A DNA stretch of 64,000 nt from Anaerobiospirillum sp. NML120449. Its GTDB lineage: Bacteria; Pseudomonadota; Gammaproteobacteria; Enterobacterales; Succinivibrionaceae. A program made the position numbers and the translations under genes. The stretch is taken from the NCBI RefSeq assembly GCF_023051105.1, contig NZ_JALKIL010000005.1, forward strand, positions 1-64,000, given 5' to 3'. Positions 25,323-35,293 of the stretch are shown here, in pieces (position 1 is the first letter of the stretch; each line of letters opens with the position of its first letter). The notes beneath the pieces are model-generated. The model ran no database searches and had not been told where the DNA came from. It saw only the letters and a program-made list of their open reading frames with translations.

Positions 25323-27769
25323 CGTGGAATAAGGTACTGAAAGTTGCAGCACAGTCCTCTCCACTGTACGGCACAAGGTCAAAAGGTCTGGATAAACATT
25401 TATGACATTTGTCGGAAAGTGCCGTGTTCCTGATTTACAAAGTGCCCCGGCACAGGGCTGTTTTCAGCCTGCATACTCACATGCTAAAGAGATCAGGCTG
25501 TTTCTGAAAAGAAGTGCACAGATCATATACGTTACGGCCAGTAAGCTGCCCTCAATGCTAACCAGAGAACAGCTTGCTTACTGCACAGCATTGCCCCCAT
25601 CTGCTCTGATGAACCGGAGGTTCATTCAGTGCTCAGGGTTAATGCAGCTGTGCAATATCTGACCGGGTAATAGACCCGGCAACAGCACAGCGCCGCAGCA
25701 CCGGGGCGTCAAGATACAAACAGCCCCTGGTGCGATATTTTCCCCCGCATTATTGTGCAAAGAAAATTCATATGCAAGACGTTAATCTATATGAGGACAA
25801 ATAAAATCACACACCTGTTTTGCATGCATGGTGTCAGCAACGTGGAACAATCCTCAAAAAATTCAGATCAGCAGCCCCATCCTAGTTACTATGTTCCACG
25901 GTCATTTTTTCTTCAGAAATTTTCATCACCACGCCCTCGCATCACCATGACCAATTACGTCCCGTCCCTCTTTACAACCCCCAAAACCCTCTTACCAATA
26001 CCATTGGTATCCCTTTTGACTAAATTTCTGTCTACTCAGCAGAGCATGCGTGCTCGATTTAACTTGTATGACAAGTCAAACTGGTCCAAGAGCAATGCAC
26101 ACAAAGCCGCACCCCATAACGGCTCCTGTGATTACACAGCCATTACCAGCCCTGACCAGGAGCTTGGACTGCTGTCATCAAGATCATGACATTGGCAGTT
26201 GGCTCCCCCAGCATGGCTATAAATGCCGTGGCTGGGATGGCTATCTCCTCAGAAGCCATGATGTAAAAGGATCAATGCTGAAGGGAAGTGCTTGCTGACT
26301 GCCATCACTGCTATGGTTCAGACCTTGGCCGCCATAACCTCTCAGTTTCAGTGACTGATGTCGCCCAACCTGTGCTGACTGACCTGATTCAATGGTCATC
26401 TGCTTTATGGGCTGTAGCCAAACAGGCCTGCGGCGGCTGCGCAGCTGTGTTCCTGCGTTGCTGCGTTGCTGTGTAGCAGCATAAAGTCTGGCTCATACCT
26501 CTGCCTGTCATGATGCTACGGTGAGGCATGGGTACTTTTTGAGGCAGAGCGAGAAATGAAACGGTACTTTTGAATGTGACTTTTTGAGGTCAATGCTGCG
26601 GATGGGTGGTTTAGCTTCCTGATGATGGACAGCCTGAAAACAAGCTTTTGTTCAATTATGGCGGGAAACCAGGACTTTTGGAGCTCAAAAGGCCCTGCCA
26701 GTCGGGATCATTGGGTGATTTTGCCTTTCTTTATTGCGATATTGTGAGCCATGTTACGGTTACGCATTACCGGATCTGTTACTATTACAGGAAATAATTG
26801 TCCAGTATTCTAAAGCAGCGTCTGAAGGCAACTTCGGGTCCTGCTTTTTTAATTTATGGGCCCCGCATTTCTAATGCCCCTCTCAAATGGCCCTTGCACC
26901 TGCAAGGCCGCCCACTTCAGATCCTGTCTTTATTCCCGCTTTCTCTGATCCAGTCCATGACTGATCCTGCTGCCTGGCACCTGAACTCCCCGAAGCCCGG
27001 CTCCTTGTCTCTGCTCTCAACCTGCCCCTGCATTAAGAACCTGCAGCTTCATGGTCATGATGATGCTCCTCTTCATGGTAATGTTGATGCTATTGCCCAT
27101 GCTCAAGCATCTGCAAGCCTGATAATGACTTCCCAACTGTCTTACAATCTCCCGGTTCATGCAGCAGTCTAACACCGCCACATGGCCGCCTTTTCAGGCT
27201 TACCAGCCTTATCTGGACTAAATCGCCTCACAGTAAAGCAAATCCCTACGAGTGCAAACCGAAGCGTAACGAGCTGTACCGTACCAGCGCAGATCCGTAT
27301 CAGCCTGTGCCGTATCTGCCTATGCTGGATCAGTCAGGCACACCTGACGAGAGCCGAAGCTTCCAGACTTTCCCAGACGCGCATAGAGCAACTGTCCCAT
27401 ACATGCTGCCGCACCGGCACTACCGCTAACACTCAGCGGTACTGAACCGTTCCGTGCTTCTACCCTCATGCATCCCCATGACAGCTGGTGCTTAACTTCA
27501 GGCCCCAGCTGGCCCCTGCAGGGGCAGCTGTGCAGCAGAAAGGAGTTTTGCCTTACTGATGAATGTAGGGGCAAAGCTGTCCATCTCATATTCCCCCTGC
27601 CTCTATGTATCCCAGCCAGATTCATCACCTGAACACCTGACTGCGGTCCGTAGCCCCCCAGAGAGGCTAATACCTCTCTGCAGTTGTGTATTTCTTAAAC
27701 TCAGTCAATGCATGCAACCATTCGTGCTTTCAACCCCTCACGCAGTCATTCCGTAAGTACCGTTATAGC

Positions 27770-28040
27770 CTCATTGATTCATTCGCTCATTGCTGAATTG
27801 GCTCTACGACTCAACGATTCAAGGCTTCAAGGACTCATTGTCCCATTCAGTCGCCACATCTCATTCCATTTCATTTCAAGCCTGCTTTCAACCCAATCAC
27901 TCCCCGGGTCGACCAGCGATTCTTACCACTGTTTCAACTCCTGAACTTTTTCAACCAGGCAAAATAATTCCCCCCATTCACCCCACTCAACTCAGTGAGC
28001 TCAATTCAACACCATCTCATGCCATGCCATGCCAACCCAT
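27770..28040 (-). repeat. Degenerate ATTC/ATTG period-4 region
   Basis: Words such as CATTGATTCATTCGCTCATTG recur with a 4-base beat. It is the reverse orientation of the GAAT/GATG tracts elsewhere. It is diffuse, with uncertain edges. Confidence 0.4.
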
Positions 28041-28150
28041 CCCTTGCTATGCCATCAACAGTATTTATAAACTACTTTGTAAAGCGTACATCGTATTACC
28101 AAGGTGATGCTCTGTTTGGGATCAAGTCCTTTTGCTGTGAACAGATATGA

Positions 28151-28185
28151 CAGGGCCGGGCCTGCTTCTGGCAGGTCCGGCCCTG
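28151..28185. repeat. 15-bp hairpin with one mismatch
   Basis: CAGGGCCGGGCCTGC and GCAGGTCCGGCCCTG flank a 5-base loop. It lies about 490 bp past the stop of the TPR-like gene and has no T-run on that strand. Confidence 0.75.
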
Positions 28186-28209
28186 GTGATTAGTGATTTT
28201 GTCATGTCA

Positions 28210-28231
28210 GGTAATGGCTATGGCCATTACC
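28210..28231. repeat. Perfect 9-bp hairpin
   Basis: GGTAATGGC and GCCATTACC flank a 4-base loop, 24 bp from the previous hairpin. Confidence 0.7.
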
Positions 28232-28670
28232 ATGGCCACAACGGCATTTTGAGCCATTGGCGGCCATTGACCACCCTGAGTCAGCATGGAGGACACAGGT
28301 CATGGCAATGCCAGCCCCTGATTTGTAGCCCGTCTCATGCCACTGCTCAGGTCAGTGCCTGATCCCATACCCATGCCTGTGGCTCTGTCTGTAGCTGTGG
28401 CTGTGGCGGTGACAGCCCCTTACTGTTGCCGTGACGGGGCGTTGGCCAGGGATCCTCCGGGGTTGCAGCATTAAGCTGGCAGTGGTGACGTGGCAGCTGC
28501 GGCAGCAGCGGCCCCGGTATGGCGCAGCCGGGCGGCAGGCTTGTATTGCCGTGGCCTTGCCCTTGGTGGGCATGGCTGGGCCTGGCTGGGCAGTGCCGGC
28601 CTTTGGCTTTTGCTTTGGCTATGGATTTGGCGGTTGCCTGGCTGCCGGGCTGCCTGGTTGTGTGCCGGGG

Positions 28671-31600
28671 TCAGGTTGACGGGAACTCGAAGTTGAGGTC
28701 TTCGGCAGCCATTTCGTTGCTGTACGGGTGGAAGCTGCGGATTCCGGCATCGACCAGCTCCATTTCCTCGGTGACCTTGTGCACGGCTCCCATTACGCGG
28801 AAAGGATCCCAGAGCAGGAAGTCAATAAAGAGATACTCATGACTCAGGGCAATGCCGGTGCTGGCAAATGAAGAGCGGCCACATTCTGTCTTGAGACGGC
28901 CTATGTACTCCTCACGGAAGCACAGACAACGCTGCTTGAGCTCATCAAGCCTGTCCTCCCTGATGCGGTTGTCCTCACCTATGAAGTGCTCATCGAGGCC
29001 AACGAGATTGCACATAGGTATGGTGGCATAGCATGGCAGTATGCCCCACTCATAGCATGACATGGTGGCACTCTGGTCAAACTCGGTCATGAAGTCCTCG
29101 AGCTCGTAACAGGTAGTTACAGTCCAGAAGGCCTCCAGACGCAGGGCAATGCTCTCTTCAATGGCATTGGCTTCTTCGCTTTGAGGGACTGGTTCACGCT
29201 CATAAAGTATGTCAGAGAAGAAGTCGAGCTTGTTATTTGCCCAGTACTCCTCAAAATTAACTCCCTGTACCGGCAGACCACGCTCCATCATGAAGTCATT
29301 GAGTCTGGTAAGCGGAATACATACATAGTGAGGTAAAGAGCCTTCTGGATTGTTCCCAGCTGATGCCAGAGCTGCGAGCTGGGCTGCAACATCAGCCGGT
29401 AACGGGTTCTTGGGAGCAGTTCCGTCCTGAACTCCCTGGAATAAATCCATGGCAGCCTTGACGGCATCGGCTGCTGCGGCGGCTGAGGCAGCGGCAGCGG
29501 CTGAAGCATCGGCAGCATTGGCTGCAGCACCACCTGGCACTGAGCCTGAGTCGGTGGCAGAGCCCTTACTACTATATGTACCTCCAGCTGCGACTTTTCC
29601 GGCAGCTGAGCTATTGCCATTACCATTGCTGTTGCCGGAGGCTTTGCCGGCCTTGCCATCTGGGCTCCTGGCATGTGAACCGGAAATAGCCTCCAGAGAA
29701 GTACCTGCAATCATGGCGGTTGCAGCGACCAGTAAAGTGGCGTCCACACCGGCAGCCTCCAGGGCGGCCTTGTTATCGTTCAGTGCTTCTACTGCTGCTA
29801 CAGCGGCACTGGATGGTTGTGAACCTGTATGCTTGCCCGCTCCGGCTGACTTGTCCTTACTACCGGAGGTGCCGGCTGCAGCAACAGCTGAGGCAGGGGC
29901 ATCAGACGTGGCAGTTGCATCCTGTACTGCATGCGTGTCGGCAGCGCTGGCGTTGCCACACGAAGCCGCAGTGCCTGAGTTGCCGGATTTATCCGAGCTG
30001 GCTGAGGCACCTGCAGAGCCTTGCTGGAGGGCACTCTGGTTGCGGTCAGTCTCGTTGACGTCAGTGCTGGCAGTGGCACTGTCTGATGCGCTGCTGCCTG
30101 CACTTTCAATCTCACAGCTGCCCACCGGCAATGGTGAGTCACGACCCTCATCGGCTTTAGAACGTCCGGCATCATCCTCAGCACTTTGCAGCTCCTGTGA
30201 TGAAGACATAAGACCATTGATAAAAGCCTCCATACTGTCAACAGAGCTGCCTGAGGTATGGGCTGGGGAACTCAATACCCCTGAGCCAGTGCCTGCCCCA
30301 GGTGCTGACACTGCGGCTGTGACAGAGGCAGCTGCCTTTGCGGATGAAGCTGATGGGGCAGAGGCTGCTGATGAAGGCGATGAACCGGCCTGCGGTACTG
30401 AGCCAGCGGCTGACGCTGCTGCAGCAGAGCTGCTCTTAGGCTGCTGCGCAGCAGTGGAGCTGGTGCCGGATGACGCTGCCGGGCTGCGGCCTGCCAAGTC
30501 AGGGGCTGGGGCAGCAGCCGGGGCAGCGGCAGCTGCGGCCTCGTTTTTCTGAGTCTTGGCCTGCAGCTCAGCGTCGAGCTGGGCACTAAGCTCTTCCATA
30601 AGACTGTCGTAGTCGTGAAACGAAGCATTGCGGCCATGATCTGAACTGCGGTCATTACCATGCCTGTCATGACGCTTACCGCTTTTGTTCCTGTCTGTGC
30701 CTTTGCTCCTGTCGGTGCTTTTGCTCTTGTCTGTGCCCTTGCCTGATGCGCTGGAGTCCTGGTCTATGCCTGTACCCATGGCGCTGGCACCAGTTCTGGA
30801 GCTGGAGGAGGTTGCAGACTTACTGCCCAATGTGCCCTGGTCTCCAGAGATGCTGATGCTGCTCTGTGAGCCTGTCTCACTGCTCTTATCATCGCTGTCA
30901 TCTGACCAGAAAGAGGCTCTATGGGAATTGATATAGAGGCTGGACCATGGGCGGCTCTTATGCAGCTGTTGCTCACGGGACCTGTCATTTGTCTGAGACT
31001 TTGCGGTTACAGCAGAGCCGGCACCTGCATTAGCTCCATTTTTGTTTTTGGCTCTCTCAGCATTGGCCTTCATCATGGCAGCAATTCTGGCCTGATCATG
31101 AGTCATTGGCAGGGCAGTATCGGTAGGCGAAGATGGAGGAGCTGACATTGGATTTGAGCCCAGCCGGTCCGTATTTCTCGATTTGGATGCAGATTTGGAC
31201 GTGGATCTGGTCTTGAATCTGTTGGTGGAACTGTAGCTGGACTGGGCCCTGCTCAGGACACTGGATGGACCGCTGGCAAAGGCATTGGTCGGGCTGCTGG
31301 CAAAGGCATTGGTCGGGCTGCTGGCAAAGGCGCTGGACAGGCCGCTGGTAAAAGTGCTGGACAGGCCTCTTCCCATAGAGCTGGACTGATTCAGGCCCAG
31401 AGATCCGTTACGGGTTCTGCCAGAAGAGTTCGACTGGTTTCTTGCCACGGCACGAGACAGCGAGTGTGACTTTACAGAACTCTTAGTCAGAGAACTGGCC
31501 AGTGAATAATGTGAAGAGCGGCCCTGCGACAGAGTTCTTGACAGTGAATAGGAGCTGGAGTGGCCATAGCCCATAGACCTGTTCACTGAATGGGTCTTAC

Positions 31601-33011
31601 TGTAACCTGATGCCAGAGCTCTTGACAGAGATGTAGACTGAGACTGGCTCTGTGCCATAACCATGGCCAGAGATTGCGGCTGGGACTGAGCTCTGACCTG
31701 CTCCTGAGCAAAATCAGAGGTCAGGGCATTTAGAAGTGGATTACCAACAATGGTGGTCTCATGACAGGATGATTTGCCGGTATGAGCGCTCTTAGAGTCT
31801 GGTTTGCTTAAGTCTGACAGGGCATTTTCAGCAAGACAGCTGCGCAGCAGCTCTGCTGCCGCATCGCTGTCGCCTGAGGCGACAGCAGCTGCAGCGGCAC
31901 GCTCAAGGCGGACAAACTTTTCATACTGGTCAATGATTTTGTCCAGCCCGGCTCTGTCTGCATCGTCAAGTACTGAGATTTCATCAAAGTACATATTGCA
32001 GCCCAGCTCTCCACAGTTGTGGTACAGCAGCTGCTCGAGCACGCGGGCACGCAGCAAATCGTTACAGCCACTCAGTCGTGGGCTGTAGAGCATGATCTGA
32101 TAGTTAACTACGGTACCGCCAGTGGCACGGGCCTTATCCTCATGCCTCAGGTCAATGTAGACCATCACATCCTCGGCAGTAACTCTCAGGCCACCAAGGG
32201 AGCACTCCCAGGTAGTATCACAGGGAATGCCCAGAGTACATACCAGATAATTTTCATGGCGCAGCAGATGCTGAGCGGCCCTGACCAGATAACGCAGGGC
32301 ATGCAGGCGGCTCAGATGAGGCCCAGCCGGAAAGATAAGCTCAAACCTGGGCTCACCTGGGCCCTTAAAAGGCAGGAAGCGCAGGGAGAATTTCTGACCG
32401 GGCAAGGCATTGCCAAGATGCAGCTTAATCTGCTCCAGAGCCTCACGATAACGGCTCTGATAATCGTGCAGAGCAATGGAAGAACCACGGCTGCCTTCAT
32501 GACAGGCATGATAAAGACGGTCAGAGTAAATGGAAAGTACAGGAATGAGGCTGTCAAAGGCTGTCCAGAAGTCCTTGACGCGACGGACAAAGCTTCTGTT
32601 GAACAGAGGCAGGGTCAAAAAGGCCTGACAGTTGTTAAGGCGGTTTTCCACCACCTTGCGCTGACTGCGGATAAGCTCATCTTTAAAGCTTGCAGTCATG
32701 GCCAGGAATTCATTGAAATGACGGAAAGCACGGGCATAGTTGCAGATTTCATGCAGACACATGCCCATGTAGAAATGCCATTGAGGATAGGTGTTAAGAG
32801 AACTGCGCTCCAGAGGAATCAAAAAGGCAGCTCCAGCCTTGAAATACAGAGACTGCACTGAGCCCAGATGATAGTATGCTGCTGCAAGCAGCATGATTTC
32901 GCTGTCATCAAGGTTATAACGGTCAATAAGCTGGGCTTTCTGCACCAGACTTACATAATCGCGCTGCTCATAAAGCTCAATCAGCTCATCGTGCAGTTTG
33001 ACATCTATCAT
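28671..33011 (-). CDS. Giant TPR-like protein with disordered centre, 1,446 aa
   Basis: ATG at 33011 (MIDVKLHDELIELYEQ) is preceded by GGAGAG at 7 bases. Residues about 1-125 are helical with TPR-like character (YPQWHFYMGMCLHEICNYARAFRHFNEF is the clearest part, quoted here in two blocks: YPQWHFYMGMC and ARAFRHFNEF). Residues about 220-365 form an alpha/beta module starting RFELIFPAGP that also occurs in the product of 48774-50219. Residues about 430-1220 are Ser/Ala/Gly-rich and probably disordered, with 8-residue repeats (SPTNAFAS) and 6-residue repeats (STDRSK type). The last 225 residues look folded again (from LPHYVCIPLTRL) and include aromatic motifs such as YLFIDFLLWDPFR. No signal peptide. 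I cannot name a function; it may be a scaffold or interaction protein. Confidence 0.85.
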   Translation of the reverse strand: MIDVKLHDELIELYEQRDYVSLVQKAQLIDRYNLDDSEIMLLAAAYYHLGSVQSLYFKAGAAFLIPLERSSLNTYPQWHFYMGMCLHEICNYARAFRHFNEFLAMTASFKDELIRSQRKVVENRLNNCQAFLTLPLFNRSFVRRVKDFWTAFDSLIPVLSIYSDRLYHACHEGSRGSSIALHDYQSRYREALEQIKLHLGNALPGQKFSLRFLPFKGPGEPRFELIFPAGPHLSRLHALRYLVRAAQHLLRHENYLVCTLGIPCDTTWECSLGGLRVTAEDVMVYIDLRHEDKARATGGTVVNYQIMLYSPRLSGCNDLLRARVLEQLLYHNCGELGCNMYFDEISVLDDADRAGLDKIIDQYEKFVRLERAAAAAVASGDSDAAAELLRSCLAENALSDLSKPDSKSAHTGKSSCHETTIVGNPLLNALTSDFAQEQVRAQSQPQSLAMVMAQSQSQSTSLSRALASGYSKTHSVNRSMGYGHSSSYSLSRTLSQGRSSHYSLASSLTKSSVKSHSLSRAVARNQSNSSGRTRNGSLGLNQSSSMGRGLSSTFTSGLSSAFASSPTNAFASSPTNAFASGPSSVLSRAQSSYSSTNRFKTRSTSKSASKSRNTDRLGSNPMSAPPSSPTDTALPMTHDQARIAAMMKANAERAKNKNGANAGAGSAVTAKSQTNDRSREQQLHKSRPWSSLYINSHRASFWSDDSDDKSSETGSQSSISISGDQGTLGSKSATSSSSRTGASAMGTGIDQDSSASGKGTDKSKSTDRSKGTDRNKSGKRHDRHGNDRSSDHGRNASFHDYDSLMEELSAQLDAELQAKTQKNEAAAAAAPAAAPAPDLAGRSPAASSGTSSTAAQQPKSSSAAAASAAGSVPQAGSSPSSAASAPSASSAKAAASVTAAVSAPGAGTGSGVLSSPAHTSGSSVDSMEAFINGLMSSSQELQSAEDDAGRSKADEGRDSPLPVGSCEIESAGSSASDSATASTDVNETDRNQSALQQGSAGASASSDKSGNSGTAASCGNASAADTHAVQDATATSDAPASAVAAAGTSGSKDKSAGAGKHTGSQPSSAAVAAVEALNDNKAALEAAGVDATLLVAATAMIAGTSLEAISGSHARSPDGKAGKASGNSNGNGNSSAAGKVAAGGTYSSKGSATDSGSVPGGAAANAADASAAAAASAAAAADAVKAAMDLFQGVQDGTAPKNPLPADVAAQLAALASAGNNPEGSLPHYVCIPLTRLNDFMMERGLPVQGVNFEEYWANNKLDFFSDILYEREPVPQSEEANAIEESIALRLEAFWTVTTCYELEDFMTEFDQSATMSCYEWGILPCYATIPMCNLVGLDEHFIGEDNRIREDRLDELKQRCLCFREEYIGRLKTECGRSSFASTGIALSHEYLFIDFLLWDPFRVMGAVHKVTEEMELVDAGIRSFHPYSNEMAAEDLNFEFPST
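30683..30745 (-). repeat. 18-bp in-frame repeat (STDRSK type)
   Basis: At least three copies of a 6-residue unit (GTDKSK, STDRSK, GTDRNK) lie in the disordered centre of the TPR-like protein. Confidence 0.7.
31255..31375 (-). repeat. 24-bp in-frame repeat (SPTNAFAS), about 5 units
   Basis: Units GLSSTFTS, GLSSAFAS, SPTNAFAS, SPTNAFAS and GPSSVLSR follow each other in the minus-strand gene; the two central DNA units are nearly identical. Confidence 0.8.
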
Positions 33012-33060
33012 TCCTGTACTCTCCATTAATGGAACTGTACAGATCATACCAGCACACCGC

Positions 33061-33212
33061 CCCAAAGTCCCGGCACAGGCCTAAAGTCCCGGCACCGTCC
33101 CAATGTCCGTGCACAGCCCTAAAGTCCCGGCACAGACCCACCACAACCAGGCCCGTCCCAATGTCCCGGCACAGGCCTAAAGTCCAGGCACAGGCCCAAA
33201 GTCCCGGCACAG
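33061..33212 (+). repeat. Seven copies of an 18-19-bp repeat
   Basis: CCYAAAGTCCCGGCACAGG and variants (some with CAATGTCC) recur at 33061, 33080, 33098, 33117, about 33154, 33176 and 33195. They lie within 50-200 bp upstream of the TPR-like gene start, in its likely promoter region. Confidence 0.8.
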
Positions 33213-33506
33213 CCACCACCCACCACAACCATACCCCAGAGCCCAGATCGCCAAAGCAGGCAGAGCTGCAGGTTCAGTTAAAAGTCCAGGCATACGTGAT
33301 GCTGACTGCCACTCCCACTGTGCAGTACTGCGCAGCACTGAGGCGCCCTGTGTTCAGTGCGCCAGACCTGGCGGCCAGCACAGCAGCCAGATAATGGCTC
33401 AGGAGATAGCCGCTGAGCTTTGTTGCAGAGTTGTCAGCGGAGGTGCTGGAGGCTTGCCCGAGCCACAGCCATGGTCAGTTTTTCTGCATGAGAGCCATTG
33501 ATGACG

Positions 33507-33536
33507 ATGCCCGTGACAGTGAGCTGTCACGGGCAT
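33507..33536. terminator. Perfect 13-bp hairpin past the McrB-like gene
   Basis: ATGCCCGTGACAG and CTGTCACGGGCAT flank a 4-base loop, about 155 bp after the stop at 33692 on the minus strand. The stem is strong but no T-run follows, so termination is possible but not certain. Confidence 0.45.
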
Positions 33537-33691
33537 TGGGGTCATGGACCAGCTGGTCGAGTCATTGACCTGATCTTATGGAGTCGGCTACTCCAGGCTG
33601 CTGAATGCAGGCTGCCCGGCTCTGGACGCTTGTCAGGCTGCAGCCTGCGGCATTGTGGCAGGCGAGCTGGAGCAGCTGGCTCCAGGCTGCG

Positions 33692-34405
33692 TCAGCAGGT
33701 GCAGCAGGTCATGGAGGCGCGGTAGCCGCTGCGGGCAAACCAGCAGCTCAGATCCCAGGTGATGGTGTGCAGATTGTCATCAGGCAGTCCCCATTTGGCA
33801 AGCAGCTGTCTGTTAAGCTCAACAAGCTCTGCATCTTCCCTGAGTATGGCATTGAGCTCATCAAAGAAAGCATATACAGCTGCCAGATCGGCACCACGGG
33901 AGCTGGAGGTCATACGCAAATTGCTGCCCAGCCATGCGGCAAAATCGGCGGCATGCTCCTGCTGGTAGAGGTAGTACTTTGACGGATAGCGCAGGAAAAG
34001 CCATGCGGTAAAGCTCTGGCTTTCCTTATAGTGCAGTACCCAGTTAGGGTTATCTACAGCAAAGTGGCTGAGCAGCCGGTCAAGGCAGTTCTTGAAATTA
34101 TCAATACGCTCAGCAAGAGGCTTGCCTTCATCATAAAGCACGGTAAAGGCCTCAACAGTACGCTCCCTGTTCATGCGGGCCATACAGGAAATCATGCCAC
34201 CTGGGAATGACTTGTCAGCCGGCAGCAGACGATCGGCACTGGCAGTGGCCTTGTCGTACATGCCCACAAAATCGTCACTGCTCAGGTCCCAGTTCTCAGT
34301 AAATTCCTTAAGAGCCTGCAGCTTGTGGCTCTCCGAGCCCCACCACTCATTAAAACCTTTCTTATAGGCGGCAACCAGATCGGCCACAACTCTCTTATTA
34401 ATCAT
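33692..34405 (-). CDS. Stand-alone N-terminal domain of McrB-like proteins, 237 aa
   Basis: ATG at 34405 (MINKRVVADLVAAYKKGF) has GGAGGGG immediately upstream, which rules out the longer open frame. The sequence follows the N-terminal domain of AAA+ restriction proteins of the McrB type: LQALKEFTENWDLSSDDFVGM, then LLPADKSFPGGMI, FTVLYDEGKPLAERIDNF, and AWLFLRYPSKYYLY. In typical members this domain leads into a GTP/ATP-binding AAA+ module. Here the protein stops shortly after HTITWDLSCWF, with no Walker motifs. No mcrC-like or nuclease gene is adjacent. It may be a truncated relic or a deliberate single-domain protein. The family call rests on remembered motifs; truncation is seen directly. 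Confidence 0.8.
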   Translation of the reverse strand: MINKRVVADLVAAYKKGFNEWWGSESHKLQALKEFTENWDLSSDDFVGMYDKATASADRLLPADKSFPGGMISCMARMNRERTVEAFTVLYDEGKPLAERIDNFKNCLDRLLSHFAVDNPNWVLHYKESQSFTAWLFLRYPSKYYLYQQEHAADFAAWLGSNLRMTSSSRGADLAAVYAFFDELNAILREDAELVELNRQLLAKWGLPDDNLHTITWDLSCWFARSGYRASMTCCTC

Positions 34406-34825
34406 ATCCCCTCCGTTAGAACAATCATCGCAGGCAGGCACACCCGGTCCCCACCCCAGTATTCGCAGCTCCGCCGCCAGCTCACCAGCCCCATGCCACA
34501 GAACCAAAATGTCACAACACTGCAGCAGCGCAGCAGCTCAACAGCTCAGCAACACAACGGCACAGCACGATACCCTGCCAGCAGTCCGGCATATCACAGT
34601 GCCAGCATGGCTTACTGATGACTTCCTGCATGCCTGCCTACCTGCATGCCAGCTTGCACAACGTCCCTGTAAAAGCGTGACCGCGCAGCTGCGGCTTGCA
34701 GACAGGCGAGCTTTTATGAGCGTGTGATTGCCTGGCCGCACTCAGTCCCGGCTGCACGCTCACAGGCCTGTGTGAGGTGTGACTGTATGTAAGCATACGG
34801 CCCTGTCAAACAGCTGGAGCGGCGA

Positions 34826-34855
34826 GTCAGCATGCATGCATGCATGCATGCTGAC
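34826..34855. repeat. 30-bp perfect palindrome around (GCAT)5
   Basis: GTCAG, then alternating CATG/GCAT words, then CTGAC: the 30 bases equal their own reverse complement. It could extrude a cruciform or bind a dimeric protein. Confidence 0.85.
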
Positions 34856-35106
34856 AGCAACGAAAAACAGCCAGAGCCAGAGCAAGGCAAGATCAGCAAG
34901 GCAAAATGACCGGCAAAGGCTCAGAACGCAACTCTGCCCGGCCAGCAGGAAGCCCTTACAGCCTTACGGACGCAAGATCTGCATGGTCAGCCCCTAAGCC
35001 TTAGACCAGCTCTGCAACTGTCTGCCAAAACAGCCGGCTCAGCAGCCACCAGCACACCTCAGACTGCCAGAAAAGCCAGCCATGCCAGAGCAAGCCTCCC
35101 TTACAG

Positions 35107-35133
35107 GGCATGGAATGGCATGGAATGGCATGG
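35107..35133 (+). repeat. GGCATGGAAT, 2.7 copies
   Basis: A perfect 10-bp repeat similar in wording to the decamer at 17307-17356. Confidence 0.7.
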
Positions 35134-35269
35134 ATCTGACCTGCCCGAACCAGGTAAGCTCTGGTGATATGACGGGACAACAGGGCAGGGCCACAGTCAT
35201 GGTACTTTGCAATGGGTGGCCACCTGTCATGAGCCAGCCCCAGAGACATACTCAGAGTCAGAACATGAG

Positions 35270-35293
35270 CCATGGCTATGGGCATAGCCATGG
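35270..35293. repeat. Perfect 11-bp hairpin
   Basis: CCATGGCTATG and CATAGCCATGG flank a 2-base centre. Confidence 0.7.

Larger units (their letters stand above)
24285..28670. other. 4.4-kb stretch with a hairpin cluster, no convincing gene
   Basis: The first kilobase, upstream of the autotransporter, holds at least six inverted repeats (24432-25322). Further on are a tetranucleotide-like region (27770-28040), GCTTTACA in reverse at 28078, and perfect hairpins at 28151-28185 and 28210-28231. Open frames such as 25755-26189 lack ribosome sites and recognisable content. Confidence 0.6.
33012..33691. other. Non-coding stretch with a GTCCCGGCACAG repeat
   Basis: No gene is seen. It holds seven copies of an 18-19-bp repeat (33061-33212) directly upstream of the TPR-like gene, and a perfect 13-bp hairpin (33507-33536). 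Confidence 0.6.

Noticed and set aside
29449-30552. Open plus-strand frame of 367 codons rich in Ala and Pro
   Set aside because: It is the complement of the Ala/Ser-rich centre of the TPR-like gene. GC-biased repeats there keep several frames open; no ribosome site or recognisable domain.
32019-32861. Open plus-strand frame of 280 codons
   Set aside because: It lies antisense to the folded N-terminal part of the TPR-like protein, which has the better ribosome site and domain content.
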